Assembly: GCA_009703125.1 (NCBI GenBank)
Contig: WLGS01000003.1
Location: 1-58,119, forward strand
Direction: 5' to 3'
DNA: 58,119 nucleotides
Origin: Actinomycetota bacterium
GTDB lineage: Bacteria > Actinomycetota > Acidimicrobiia > Acidimicrobiales > Ilumatobacteraceae
Shown here in pieces: positions 41,488-50,526 of the stretch. The position numbers were made by a program, and so were the translations under genes. The notes beneath the pieces are model-generated. The model saw only the letters and a list, made by a program, of their open reading frames with translations. It ran no database searches and had not been told where the DNA came from. Every line of letters begins with the position of its first letter. The stretch's first letter is position 1.

Positions 41488-42348
41488 TTACAACAAAAGT
41501 TTCGCAAGATACTCGCCGTATGGGCTTTTGGCGAGTTGTTCTGCATGGTGTCGCAGTTGTGCATCAGAGATCCAACTATTACGCCACGCAATCTCTTCAA
41601 GGCATGCAACCTTGACGCCTTGTCGTTCTTCAACAACGCGCACATAACTACTTGCATCATGTAGAGATTCAAATGTGCCCGAATCTAACCAGGCCGTTCC
41701 TTCTGGAAGAACACTGACCGACAATTGGTTTCTCTGCAGATACTCGTTATTGACAGCGGTGATCTCTAATTCACCACGTGCACTAGGCTTCACATTCTTT
41801 GCAATCTCTACAACTTGGGAATCGTAGAAATACAGCCCCGGAACTGCGAATTGTGATTTTGGTGTTGTGGGTTTTTCCTCGATGGAGAGCACTGTGCCAT
41901 CTGCGGCAAACTCCACCACTCCATATGCATTGGGATCTTTCACTTTGTAGGCAAATATTGTGGCGCCTACTGGTTGAGTGAGTGTGCGTAACAGGGTTCC
42001 CATTCCTGCACCATGGAACACGTTGTCGCCCAACACCAATGCGCAAGGGTCGCCATTAATGAACTGCTCGCCGATGAGAAACGCCTGAGCGAGTCCGTCG
42101 GGGCTGTGTTGCTGAGCGAAGGTAATGGATATGCCCCACTGAGACCCATCCCCCAAAAGCTCCGCGAAGGCCGGTGCGTCTGCCGGAGTAGTAATCACCA
42201 AGATGTCGCGAATGCCCGCACTCATCAATGTGGCTAGGGGGTAATACACAAGAGGCTTGTCGTAGATAGGCAAAAGCTGCTTACTTACGCCCTTGGTCAC
42301 TGGCCATAGCCGTGAACCGGTACCCCCTGCCAGCACAATGCCTTTCAC
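41488..42348 (-). CDS. rmlA: Glucose-1-phosphate thymidylyltransferase
   Basis: A 286-residue nucleotidyltransferase that makes dTDP-glucose, first step to dTDP-L-rhamnose. [19 protein letters not shown] at the N-terminus binds the nucleotide; [29 protein letters not shown] (metal Asp), [19 protein letters not shown] and [14 protein letters not shown] are classic RmlA blocks. The GTG at 42348 gives the canonical length; another GTG at 42381 would add 11 residues. A nine-codon frame with a strong ribosome site ends exactly over this GTG. Confidence 0.92.
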   Translation of the reverse strand: MKGIVLAGGTGSRLWPVTKGVSKQLLPIYDKPLVYYPLATLMSAGIRDILVITTPADAPAFAELLGDGSQWGISITFAQQHSPDGLAQAFLIGEQFINGDPCALVLGDNVFHGAGMGTLLRTLTQPVGATIFAYKVKDPNAYGVVEFAADGTVLSIEEKPTTPKSQFAVPGLYFYDSQVVEIAKNVKPSARGELEITAVNNEYLQRNQLSVSVLPEGTAWLDSGTFESLHDASSYVRVVEERQGVKVACLEEIAWRNSWISDAQLRHHAEQLAKSPYGEYLAKLLL

Positions 42349-42371
42349 CGTGGCGAGCCTAGCGAAGTCAT
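42345..42371 (-). CDS. Possible eight-residue leader peptide before rmlA
   Basis: ATG at 42371 follows GGAGG by four bases, encodes MTSLGSPR and its TGA overlaps the GTG start of rmlA (GTGA). If translated it would couple initiation at the 42348 GTG, which has no good ribosome site of its own. The same bases read in frame with the alternative long rmlA start, so the GGAGG may be chance. Confidence 0.25.
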   Translation of the reverse strand: MTSLGSPR

Positions 42372-42386
42372 AGACCTCCACTCATC

Positions 42387-42392
42387 TAGCCT
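42387..42392 (+). promoter_or_regulatory. Probable -10 box TAGCCT for the rmlBDC operon
   Basis: TAGCCT, eight bases, ATG at 42401. The divergent rmlA start is 19 or 52 bases away, depending on which GTG is used. Confidence 0.45.
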
Positions 42393-42400
42393 GAGAACCT

Positions 42401-43378
42401 ATGAAGTATTTCGTGACGGGCGGCGCCGGTTTCATTGGCTCGAACTATGTACGAGGTCTGCTCGATGGCCGATGGGGCAACAACGTAGAACAGGTCACCG
42501 TATTTGATGCCTTCACATATGCGGGCAATATTGAGAACCTGGCGCCGGTACAACATGATCCACGATTGTCCGTCGTGAGGGGAAATATCTGTAACCCGAG
42601 CGAGATTCGTCCCGCACTTGCCAACCATGACGTAGTGGTGCACTTTGCCGCCGAATCCCACGTGGATCGCTCCATAGATTCCAGTTCCATCTTTATGTCC
42701 ACCAATGTGCTCGGCACACACCAGATGCTCGAAGTTGCCAAAGAAGTAGGTGTAGACACTTTCGTGCATGTATCAACCGATGAGGTCTATGGCTCTATCG
42801 ATGCGGGTAGTTGGGATGAGCAAGAACCGCTATTGCCCAATAGCCCTTATGCAGCAAGCAAGGCTGGAAGTGATTTAGTTGCACGTTCGTTTTTCCGCAC
42901 ATACGGAATGGATGTGCGCATTACTCGTTGTTCCAACAACTTTGGTATCTACCAGTACCCAGAAAAAGTGATTCCACTTTTCATTACCAATTTGATTGAA
43001 GGCAAGAAAGTTCCCCTATATGGCGATGGCCTGAATGTGCGTGATTGGCTACATGTTGATGATCACTGTCGCGGCATTGATGCAGTTGTGCGCGATGGTA
43101 AAGCAGGTGAGATCTACAACATTGGTGGTGGCACAGAGATGTCAAACCGTGAACTCACCACTTTGATTCTGTCGCATTTCGGATATGACGACGCGATGAT
43201 TCAACCGGTGGAAGATCGCTTAGGTCATGACCGTCGTTACTCAGTGAATTGGTCAAAGATTCACACCGAGCTGGGCTACACACCTCAGCATTCTCTTGTT
43301 GATTCCATTGAAGACATCATTGACTGGTATCGCACACATCCTGAGTGGTGGCAACCACTTAAATCAAAGGCCAAATAA
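42401..43378 (+). CDS. rmlB: dTDP-glucose 4,6-dehydratase
   Basis: A 325-residue SDR. YFVTGGAGFIGSNYVR binds NAD; HFAAESHVDRSI near residue 85, STDEVYGSI near 125 (Thr-Asp-Glu of the dehydratase) and SPYAASKAGSDL (Tyr, Lys) near 150 form the active site; RCSNNFGIYQYPEKVIP and YGDGLNVRDWLHVDDHC confirm RmlB. It converts dTDP-glucose to the 4-keto-6-deoxy form. First of the rmlB-rmlD-rmlC-acyltransferase operon. Confidence 0.95.
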   Translation: MKYFVTGGAGFIGSNYVRGLLDGRWGNNVEQVTVFDAFTYAGNIENLAPVQHDPRLSVVRGNICNPSEIRPALANHDVVVHFAAESHVDRSIDSSSIFMSTNVLGTHQMLEVAKEVGVDTFVHVSTDEVYGSIDAGSWDEQEPLLPNSPYAASKAGSDLVARSFFRTYGMDVRITRCSNNFGIYQYPEKVIPLFITNLIEGKKVPLYGDGLNVRDWLHVDDHCRGIDAVVRDGKAGEIYNIGGGTEMSNRELTTLILSHFGYDDAMIQPVEDRLGHDRRYSVNWSKIHTELGYTPQHSLVDSIEDIIDWYRTHPEWWQPLKSKAK

Positions 43379-43380
43379 CT

Positions 43381-44256
43381 GTGTGGCTGATTTTGGGTGG
43401 CGAGGGCCAGTTGGGGCGCTGCCTGCAACAAGCATTGTTGGCGAGAGATCTCAACTTTGTTGCAGCGGGGAGAAACGAAGTAGACATCACGCACAAAGAT
43501 GAAGTGTCGAACTTTGTGCAACAGGTATCGCCATCGGTGATTGTGAATGCTGCTGCATGGACGGCCGTGGATGCGGCAGAAGATAATGAAGAGGCTGCTT
43601 ATGCGGTGAATGCATTGGGTGCAGCACATGTTGCATATGCCGCACACCTTGCAAAATCTCAATTAGTGCACGTATCGACCGATTATGTGTTTTCAGGAAC
43701 AGCTCAATCCCCCATCTCAGAAGACGCCCCATGTGCACCAGTAAGTGCATATGGTCGTACCAAACTCGCGGGCGAGGAAGCCGTGCGCACGCATTATGCA
43801 GATGGCTCACTGATTGTGCGTACAGCGTGGTTGTACAGCTCGTTGGGAGCCAACTTTGCACTCACCATGGCTCGTCGCGCACTCACCCATCAACCTGTGC
43901 GGGTTGTGAACGATCAATTCGGGCAACCCACATTCGCCCACGATCTGGCTGAACACATTGCACAACTTGTGCACCATAAGGCTCCGAGTGGGACGTACCA
44001 CGGAACCAATGCAGGTCACGCTACCTGGTATGAGTTTGCACGTGAGATTTATGACCTCTTGAAGTGTGATCTAGATCTGGTGACTCCAGTTCCGGGAACT
44101 GAATATCCCACGCGTGCAACACGGCCTTCTTATTCAGTATTAGGACATGAGCGCACTCACGCCGCAGGGCTCAATGAGTTGCGTGACTGGAAGGTTGCAC
44201 TTGCAGATGCGATGCCTGCAATTGCACAGAAACTTAAAATGGAAGAGAATTTATGA
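43381..44256 (+). CDS. rmlD: dTDP-4-dehydrorhamnose reductase
   Basis: A 291-residue SDR that reduces the 4-keto group with NADPH to give dTDP-L-rhamnose. GGEGQLGRCLQQAL at the N-terminus, VNAAAWTAVDAAED near residue 55, HVSTDYVFSG near 98 and SAYGRTKLAGEEAV (Tyr, Lys) near 122. It starts with GTG two bases after the rmlB stop and overlaps rmlC by four bases. Confidence 0.93.
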   Translation: MWLILGGEGQLGRCLQQALLARDLNFVAAGRNEVDITHKDEVSNFVQQVSPSVIVNAAAWTAVDAAEDNEEAAYAVNALGAAHVAYAAHLAKSQLVHVSTDYVFSGTAQSPISEDAPCAPVSAYGRTKLAGEEAVRTHYADGSLIVRTAWLYSSLGANFALTMARRALTHQPVRVVNDQFGQPTFAHDLAEHIAQLVHHKAPSGTYHGTNAGHATWYEFAREIYDLLKCDLDLVTPVPGTEYPTRATRPSYSVLGHERTHAAGLNELRDWKVALADAMPAIAQKLKMEENL

Positions 44257-44819
44257 ACGTGTCATCTCTGGGAATTCAAGGTGCATGGCTCATTACTCCA
44301 CAACGCCACGGTGATGATCGCGGATGGTTTCAGGAATGGTTTAAGCATTCAGAGGTATTAGAAAAAACGGGATACGACTTCGCTCCACTGCAAGCAAATA
44401 TCTCGCATTCGGCACGCGGAACTATTCGTGGGGTGCATTACAGCACTGCTCAAGTTGGCCAAGCAAAACTTGTCACTGTTCTACACGGTGAGATTGACGA
44501 CTACGTGGTTGATATTCGACCCTCATCACCCACATTTGGAAAATGGGAACGCGTGCGTCTCTCTGCACACAACGGGCACTCCGTTCTCTTGTCTGCACAT
44601 CTTGGCCATGCCTTCCATGCGTTGGTTGACGACACCGTTGTGAACTACTTGGTGACTGCTGAATACAACCCCACCGCCGAACATGGCATCACACCCATGT
44701 GCCCTCATTTAGCAATTGATTGGGCCGACACTGGCAAATACCTTCTTGCACCAAAAGACGAGCAAGCACCAGATCTCCACACCCAGCACAATGCAGGCCT
44801 TTTGCCCACAAAGTTATGA
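44253..44819 (+). CDS. rmlC: dTDP-4-dehydrorhamnose 3,5-epimerase
   Basis: A 188-residue cupin. DDRGWFQEWF near residue 22, QANISHSARGTIRGVHYS near 48-65 with the catalytic His, GEIDDYVVDIRPSSPTFGKW and the HLGHAFHAL stretch match RmlC. It inverts C3 and C5 before RmlD acts. ATGA overlaps join it to rmlD before and to the acyltransferase after. Confidence 0.93.
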   Translation: MNVSSLGIQGAWLITPQRHGDDRGWFQEWFKHSEVLEKTGYDFAPLQANISHSARGTIRGVHYSTAQVGQAKLVTVLHGEIDDYVVDIRPSSPTFGKWERVRLSAHNGHSVLLSAHLGHAFHALVDDTVVNYLVTAEYNPTAEHGITPMCPHLAIDWADTGKYLLAPKDEQAPDLHTQHNAGLLPTKL

Positions 44820-46711
44820 CATCACCTCAGACCAATTCTCACACTCGACACATGTCGTATAGGCCCGACATTGACGGCCTTCGTGCGATTGCAGTGCTTG
44901 TTGTCGTTATCTATCACGCATTTCCAGATGTCTTGCCCGGGGGATTTGTGGGTGTGGACATCTTCTTCATTATTTCTGGTTACCTCATTTCTTCAGTTCT
45001 TTTTCAATCCATTCAGTCAAACTCTTTCAGTATTTTCGATTTCTACTCGCGTCGTATTCGGCGCATCTTTCCCGCACTTTCAATAGTTCTTCTTGCCACA
45101 GGAACTTTTGGTTGGTTTGCTCTTCGTGCAGATGAATTCGCTCAGTTAGGCAAACACATCGCAGCAGGCGCAGGGTTCGTATCAAACTTGGTTCTTTGGA
45201 GTGAAAGCGGATACTTCGATGCAGCTGCTGAAACCAAGCCACTTCTTCACCTGTGGTCACTTGGCATTGAAGAACAGTTCTATTTCTTTTTTCCACTTGT
45301 GTTGTGGCTGGCATGGAAACTCAAACGAAATCTTCTTGTAGTTACTGCAGTGATTGCGGCGGGCTCTTTTGTATGGAACATGTATCAATACAGCCGCGAC
45401 ACAACTGCGTTGTTTTACTCACCACAGACTCGGTTCTGGGAGTTGATGATTGGTGCAATTCTTGCCTACATCACTGTGACGCCGACACGTCTGAAGAGTT
45501 TGGTGGGTTCGCGCGGTAGTTCTCTTCGTGCACAAGTAGGTGTGCTACTAGTTGTCCTTGCTGTGATTTCTGGTGCATGGGCAGGTGCGTATCCGGGGGC
45601 ATGGGCACTATTGCCCACTCTTGGTGCAACACTATTGATTTCTGCCGGGCCAGGAACATGGATAAATAAGCATGTGTTGTCGCAAAAACTTATGGTGGGC
45701 ATTGGCTTAATCAGTTATCCGCTCTATCTATGGCATTGGCCCTTGTTGGCATATGCGCGCATTCTTGAAGGTCGCAAACCGCCAGTGAGCACAAGAGCTT
45801 GGTGTGTGATCGCATCTTTTGTTCTCGCCTACATCACCTATCGAGTCATAGAAAAGCCGCTGCGGTTCCACCCACGACAACGAGTTGTCACCATTGGTCT
45901 TGCATCTGCAGTGCTCTTAGTGGGTAGTGCTGGATTCATCACGTCGTCCAACAACGGATTCGAAAATCGTTCGGTCAATCTGCGGGATGTGAAGTTTGCT
46001 GGAGATATTGGGCACGTGGAATTTCACGACTACGTAGAGACAAAATTCTTCCCGTGTACTCCCGATGCAGTACGTGCCCAAGCCGAAACGTGGGAAGGAA
46101 CAGTTCGTTGTTCGCAATCACGCAACGACATACCTGTCGACACGATCCTTCTTGGTGACAGCCATGCAGAGCATCTCTACATAGGCCTTGCCGAGAGTTT
46201 GCCTGAGAAGAACGTTGCCTTTTATATACGCAATGGAATGGCCGTGGAAAGTAACCCCGGTTTCGACATCATCTTTGATGCCATTGAAGACAATCCCAAC
46301 ATCACCCAAATAGTGATTGGAAATTTCTGGACCCTGCGTGGCGTGCCGACAAAGGACATGAGTTCAACGGTGCGTTCACTTCAAGCCCGCGGAATCAAAG
46401 TCTTCATCACTGATGGCACACCGGATTTTCTCTTTGATCCTGCGTTGTGCAAGTTTGACGGCGAGTGCGCAGAACCCATTGCAGGTTTTCAAGAGCGCTA
46501 CGACACATATGCGTCTGACCTAAACACGGTTGTCTCAAATGCGCCTGGTCTTGAATTGATAAAGACAACAGAATTGCTCTGCGATTCTCAAGAGTGTGTG
46601 ATGGGTGCAGCCGGCAAGTTGTACTTCCGTGATTTCCATCATCTCAACATTCCAGGGTCACAGTTTGTTGGCGCCGAAATTGTGCGCCTCCACCCTGCAC
46701 TGGCCCAATAG
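44816..46711 (+). CDS. OafA-type O-acyltransferase with C-terminal SGNH domain
   Basis: A 631-residue protein: an acyltransferase-3 membrane domain of about ten helices (residues about 20-370), opening YRPDIDGLRAIAVLVVVIYH with the catalytic His near 34 and GVDIFFIISGYLISS, then an SGNH esterase-like domain with ILLGDSHAEH near 430 and DFHHLNIPG near the end (Ser, Asp, His). OafA/OatA proteins move acetyl across the membrane to glycans outside. The ATG at 44816 overlaps the rmlC stop, which ties O-acetylation to rhamnose. The frame further upstream reads inside rmlC and is dropped. Confidence 0.88.
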   Translation: MTSPQTNSHTRHMSYRPDIDGLRAIAVLVVVIYHAFPDVLPGGFVGVDIFFIISGYLISSVLFQSIQSNSFSIFDFYSRRIRRIFPALSIVLLATGTFGWFALRADEFAQLGKHIAAGAGFVSNLVLWSESGYFDAAAETKPLLHLWSLGIEEQFYFFFPLVLWLAWKLKRNLLVVTAVIAAGSFVWNMYQYSRDTTALFYSPQTRFWELMIGAILAYITVTPTRLKSLVGSRGSSLRAQVGVLLVVLAVISGAWAGAYPGAWALLPTLGATLLISAGPGTWINKHVLSQKLMVGIGLISYPLYLWHWPLLAYARILEGRKPPVSTRAWCVIASFVLAYITYRVIEKPLRFHPRQRVVTIGLASAVLLVGSAGFITSSNNGFENRSVNLRDVKFAGDIGHVEFHDYVETKFFPCTPDAVRAQAETWEGTVRCSQSRNDIPVDTILLGDSHAEHLYIGLAESLPEKNVAFYIRNGMAVESNPGFDIIFDAIEDNPNITQIVIGNFWTLRGVPTKDMSSTVRSLQARGIKVFITDGTPDFLFDPALCKFDGECAEPIAGFQERYDTYASDLNTVVSNAPGLELIKTTELLCDSQECVMGAAGKLYFRDFHHLNIPGSQFVGAEIVRLHPALAQ

Positions 46712-46767
46712 CCATTCGGCTAGGTCATCAAGGGCTCAAGTGCCCCGCCCCACCCAAATAAGACAAC

Positions 46768-46773
46768 TAGCCT
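46768..46773 (+). promoter_or_regulatory. Probable -10 box TAGCCT for the fhaA operon
   Basis: TAGCCT, six bases, ATG at 46780. It starts the run of growth-control genes. Confidence 0.5.
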
Positions 46774-46779
46774 GTCCTT

Positions 46780-47535
46780 ATGGCCAAACGCACCGTGGAG
46801 AGATCCATTGAGAACATCTTTGACGGCCTGTTCTCGCGTGCCTTTAAATCTGGGGTGAAGCCACTGCAACTGGGCCGCAAATTGTTGCAAGTAGTGGATT
46901 CCGAGCGAGATGTAGATGCCCAGGGCCGCCGCGTGGTGCCCAATAGCTATTTGGTGCAGCTCTCCGTGGCAGACCGCGAAGGTTTTGCTGATATTGAAAA
47001 CACCCTCATTCATGAACTGACCGCCGCCGTACGTGAATACATTCGCCAAGAGGGCTACCACGTAGAAGGCAAAGCCCGCGTGGCCTTGCGCACCAACCCA
47101 GATTTGCGCCGGGGCAAGTTTGAGATTGATTGTCGCAATGTCTCTACCGATATGCCCTCCGATGGCTCACCCCAAGTACCCGCCTCTGATTCACCGGAAG
47201 TCTCACCCGAACCCGCACCGTTGCTCTCGATGGTGGTCAACAATTCCGACACTCCCCCCGCAGTACTCACCTTGCCTACTGGTCAACGCATTGAATTGCA
47301 TGAAGGTCACTATGTATTAGGTCGCCATTTAGAGAGCGACATCGTGTTGAACGATTCCAACGTGTCACGCAAGCATGCAGAGTTTGTATGTGCAGCAGGC
47401 GAAGTGACAGTGCGCGATTTGGGAAGCACTAATGGCACCAAGGTCAACGGCGTGGGAGTAAGTGGCAACCAGTTGTTGCAACACGGCGATGTGATCAATT
47501 TCGGAACAGCGCAAGTGCGTTTCGAGGCCTCCTAG
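46780..47535 (+). CDS. fhaA: FhaA: DUF3662 and FHA domain protein
   Basis: A 251-residue cytosolic protein. Residues 1-115 are the DUF3662 domain (MAKRTVERSIENIFDGLFSR, VKPLQLGRKLLQ), followed by a Pro/Ser/Asp-rich linker and a C-terminal FHA domain from about 165 with YVLGRHLESDIVLND, NVSRKHAEF and DLGSTNGTKVNG, which binds phosphothreonine. In mycobacteria FhaA is a PknB substrate and controls peptidoglycan precursor flipping with MviN. The linker is shorter than in M. tuberculosis FhaA. Confidence 0.93.
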   Translation: MAKRTVERSIENIFDGLFSRAFKSGVKPLQLGRKLLQVVDSERDVDAQGRRVVPNSYLVQLSVADREGFADIENTLIHELTAAVREYIRQEGYHVEGKARVALRTNPDLRRGKFEIDCRNVSTDMPSDGSPQVPASDSPEVSPEPAPLLSMVVNNSDTPPAVLTLPTGQRIELHEGHYVLGRHLESDIVLNDSNVSRKHAEFVCAAGEVTVRDLGSTNGTKVNGVGVSGNQLLQHGDVINFGTAQVRFEAS

Positions 47536-47542
47536 CCCGCAC

Positions 47543-47995
47543 ATGACCGACCAAGTTCTCAACGCTCTCAAACTTGTGCTCCTCGCACTCATCTATTTGT
47601 TTTTCGCACGCGTTCTGTGGGCAGTGTGGAGCGAAGTGCGCACACCAGTTGCCACCACTGGCAAACTTCCTGGCACACGTGGCAAAACCAAAAAGCGTGG
47701 CGGTGCATCGGTGTTTGTGATTGTGGAACCACGCCAACACCGTGGTGCAAGTTTCACTTTGTCGAACTCACTCACTTTGGGTCGCGTTGCCGATAACGAC
47801 ATCGCACTTGATGACGACACGTTTATGTCGTCACACCATGCACGCATTGAACTGCGCCCAGAAGGCGTGTGGGTAGTTGATCTAGACAGTACAAATGGCA
47901 CTTTTGTGAACGGACAACGCGTCACCGGTGACCGTTCGCTGCGAAAAGGCGACAGACTGCAAGTGGGCTCAACAGTGTTGGAGATGCGTTCATGA
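47543..47995 (+). CDS. fhaB: FhaB/FipA: membrane-anchored FHA protein
   Basis: A 150-residue protein with one N-terminal membrane helix (about residues 7-30, LKLVLLALIYLFFARVLWAVW), a basic linker and an FHA domain (LTLGRVADNDIALDD, SSHHARIEL, DLDSTNGTFVNG). The phosphothreonine-binding Arg, Ser and Asn are all present. In mycobacteria FhaB (FipA) links PknA/B signalling to FtsZ and division. It starts seven bases after fhaA and overlaps pstP by four. Confidence 0.92.
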   Translation: MTDQVLNALKLVLLALIYLFFARVLWAVWSEVRTPVATTGKLPGTRGKTKKRGGASVFVIVEPRQHRGASFTLSNSLTLGRVADNDIALDDDTFMSSHHARIELRPEGVWVVDLDSTNGTFVNGQRVTGDRSLRKGDRLQVGSTVLEMRS

Positions 47996-49164
47996 AATTG
48001 AAATGGGGCGCAACCACCGATGTGGGCATGGTGCGGCAACAAAACGAAGACGATTTTTGTGCCGAAGAGAACTTGTTTGTTGTGGCCGACGGCATGGGTG
48101 GACACAACGCTGGTGAAGTAGCAAGTGCATTGGCTATCTCTACGGTGCGCAGTGGTGCACGCGGTGGCATCTTTACTGCCGACCAATTCCGTGAATTAGT
48201 GCAACAAGCAAACACCGCTATATATACGGCAAGCCTGGACGACAGCACACAAAGCGGCATGGGCACAACATTGACCGCCATGGCAGTTGTGCCTGGTGAA
48301 GAGCCTGCGGTGTTAGTAGCCAACGTGGGTGACTCGCGCACGTATCTGTTTCGCCATGGAGTTCTCTCACGTGTCTCGGTAGATCACAGCTATGTACAAG
48401 AACTGGTAAACGAAGGAATCATTACCCCAGAAGAAGCACGTGTGCATCCACGCCGAAACATTGTCACGCGTGCAATGGGCATTGATCGCAACGTACAAGT
48501 GGATGTGTTTCACCAATTAGTGCGCACTGGTGATCGCGTGTTGTTGTGCAGTGATGGCTTGGTCGACGAAGTAGCTGACTTCGATATTGCCCAAGTGCTG
48601 ATTGATCACAGCAATCCGCAAGAAGCAGCAGAAGCTCTGGTGATGGTGGCAAATGCCAACGGTGGTCGTGATAACACCACTGTGATTGTGGTGGACATCG
48701 TTGATGACATCAGCGAACCAGTCCCAGTGCCTGTTGCAGATATCACCACAACCGTGACACCGGTGACTGCCGATGCAACTGCTCCCATGCCTGCACCCGT
48801 TGTGCGCAAATTCTTGCGTCCGAGTGTGATTGCATTTTGGTCTGCGTTGGTGTTCATTGTGTTGAGTGCCTCCACAGTGCTGGGTGTATATGCACGCAGT
48901 GGATACTTTGTGGGATTCGATAGCAACGACAACGTGACCATCTACCAAGGACGCGTAGGTGGTGTGTTGTGGTTCCAACCCACCGTGAATACCCAAACGC
49001 GTCTCAATGGTGATGATTTGCCCGAGGATGTGCGACGTGAAGTGTTGTTGAACCGCACATTTGCGTCATCTTCGCAAGCAGCCAAGTTCCTCAGTTTGGT
49101 AGAGACTGCAATTCTTGATGCCTCCACCACCACGGTGCCCATCACTACAACAACGGTGAAATAG
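47992..49164 (+). CDS. pstP: PP2C-family Ser/Thr protein phosphatase
   Basis: A 390-residue membrane phosphatase. Metal-binding motifs: NEDDF near 19, VVADGMGGHNAGEVAS near 31-46, VGDSRTYLF near 108, LCSDGLVDEVAD near 183 and GGRDNTTVIVVD near 224. A linker leads to one membrane helix (about 283-304, IAFWSALVFIVLSASTVLG) and an outer domain of about 85 residues ending in a Thr-rich tail. It reverses phosphorylation by PknB. The ATG overlaps fhaB (ATGA). Confidence 0.93.
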   Translation: MKLKWGATTDVGMVRQQNEDDFCAEENLFVVADGMGGHNAGEVASALAISTVRSGARGGIFTADQFRELVQQANTAIYTASLDDSTQSGMGTTLTAMAVVPGEEPAVLVANVGDSRTYLFRHGVLSRVSVDHSYVQELVNEGIITPEEARVHPRRNIVTRAMGIDRNVQVDVFHQLVRTGDRVLLCSDGLVDEVADFDIAQVLIDHSNPQEAAEALVMVANANGGRDNTTVIVVDIVDDISEPVPVPVADITTTVTPVTADATAPMPAPVVRKFLRPSVIAFWSALVFIVLSASTVLGVYARSGYFVGFDSNDNVTIYQGRVGGVLWFQPTVNTQTRLNGDDLPEDVRREVLLNRTFASSSQAAKFLSLVETAILDASTTTVPITTTTVK

Positions 49165-49167
49165 CCA

Positions 49168-50526
49168 ATGGCCGATCACAGTGTGGCGCGCATGCGGCGA
49201 GGCACCGAATTGGGATTAGTGCTTCTCTCTGGTGCAATCACAGCATCTGCCTATGTGTTGGCCTCATTAGGCGAAGAATCATCGATGCCGGCGCGCATTG
49301 TGCCGTTCATGTTATTTGTGTTGTCCCTTGTGGGAGTGGCCCACATTGCAGTGCGCTTTGTAGCACGCGGGGCGGACCCATTGTTGTTGCCTACGGCTGC
49401 GTTCCTACATGGCTTGGGTTATGTGATGATTGCGCGACTCTCTGACAGATGGGCCGGGCTACAGGCCACGTGGTCACTTGTGGGCATCGCGGGATTTGTT
49501 GCCACGTTGTTGGTAGTGGAGCGCACCGGAGATTTACGCCGCTACCAATACACCTCGCTCGCTGCTGGTGTGGGTTTGTTGTTGTTACCGATGGTGCCAG
49601 GTGTGGGATTTACAAGTGGTGGCGCACGCATTTGGGTAAACATTGGCCCGATCAATTTTCAACCAGGTGAGTTCGCAAAAATTCTTCTCGCCATTTTCTT
49701 TGCTGCCTATTTGGCAGAGCGACGTGACTTGTTGTGGAAAGAAGGCAAGCGCGTCTTCGGTGTGCAGATTCCAGAGATGCGACACCTCGCCCCGATTCTT
49801 GTTGCGTGGGGTGCAAGCGTTGTGGTGATGGTGGGCCAACGGGACCTCGGGTCATCGCTGTTGTTCTTCACCTTGTTTGTAGTGATGGTGTGGGTAGCTA
49901 CAGAACGCACAAGTTTCTTAGTGGGTGGCGTGGTGTTGTTTGCCGGTGGCGCCTTTGTGGCGTATCAGCTGTTTAGCCATGTACGCACGCGTGTAGATAT
50001 ATGGCTGAACCCGTGGGATCAATACACAGGCCGTGGATACCAACCGATTCAAGCATTGTTCTCTCTGGCTAACGGCGGCATGACGGGTACAGGTTTAGGT
50101 TTGGGCGAACCCGGTGCCGTACCTGCTGCACATAACGACTTTATTTTTGCAGCCCTGGGTGAAGAACTTGGTTTGTTAGGTGCCACTGCAATCTTGAGTG
50201 CATTTGTGTTGTTGGTGGGTGCAGGTATGCGCACCGCACTACGTGCACAACGTGACTTTGAGAAACTTCTTGCTACTGGCCTCACCACCATTGTTGCGGT
50301 GCAGACATTCATCATTGTGGGTGGCGTACTACGCGTAGTGCCACTCACCGGCGTCACGTTGCCGTTTATGAGCTACGGAGGATCATCGCTAGTGGCTAAC
50401 TACGTATTGTTGGCATTGCTGATTCGCATGAGTGATTCCACTGCACGCGGATTACATGAAGTGCCTGACTCTCCCAGCGTGACCGAACGTGTTGCTACAT
50501 GGCGATTGCAAAGGGCTGCACGATGA
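49168..50526 (+). CDS. rodA: RodA/FtsW-family peptidoglycan glycosyltransferase
   Basis: A 452-residue SEDS membrane protein of about 12 helices that polymerises lipid II. Landmarks: GGARIWVNIGPINFQPGEFAKI near 150, MVGQRDLGSSLLFF near 223 with the catalytic Asp, and the C-terminal LTGVTLPFMSYGGSSLVANY near 395. It forms a pair with the next-gene transpeptidase, whose ATG overlaps this stop. RodA is chosen over FtsW by synteny with the actinobacterial cluster. Confidence 0.93.
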   Translation: MADHSVARMRRGTELGLVLLSGAITASAYVLASLGEESSMPARIVPFMLFVLSLVGVAHIAVRFVARGADPLLLPTAAFLHGLGYVMIARLSDRWAGLQATWSLVGIAGFVATLLVVERTGDLRRYQYTSLAAGVGLLLLPMVPGVGFTSGGARIWVNIGPINFQPGEFAKILLAIFFAAYLAERRDLLWKEGKRVFGVQIPEMRHLAPILVAWGASVVVMVGQRDLGSSLLFFTLFVVMVWVATERTSFLVGGVVLFAGGAFVAYQLFSHVRTRVDIWLNPWDQYTGRGYQPIQALFSLANGGMTGTGLGLGEPGAVPAAHNDFIFAALGEELGLLGATAILSAFVLLVGAGMRTALRAQRDFEKLLATGLTTIVAVQTFIIVGGVLRVVPLTGVTLPFMSYGGSSLVANYVLLALLIRMSDSTARGLHEVPDSPSVTERVATWRLQRAAR

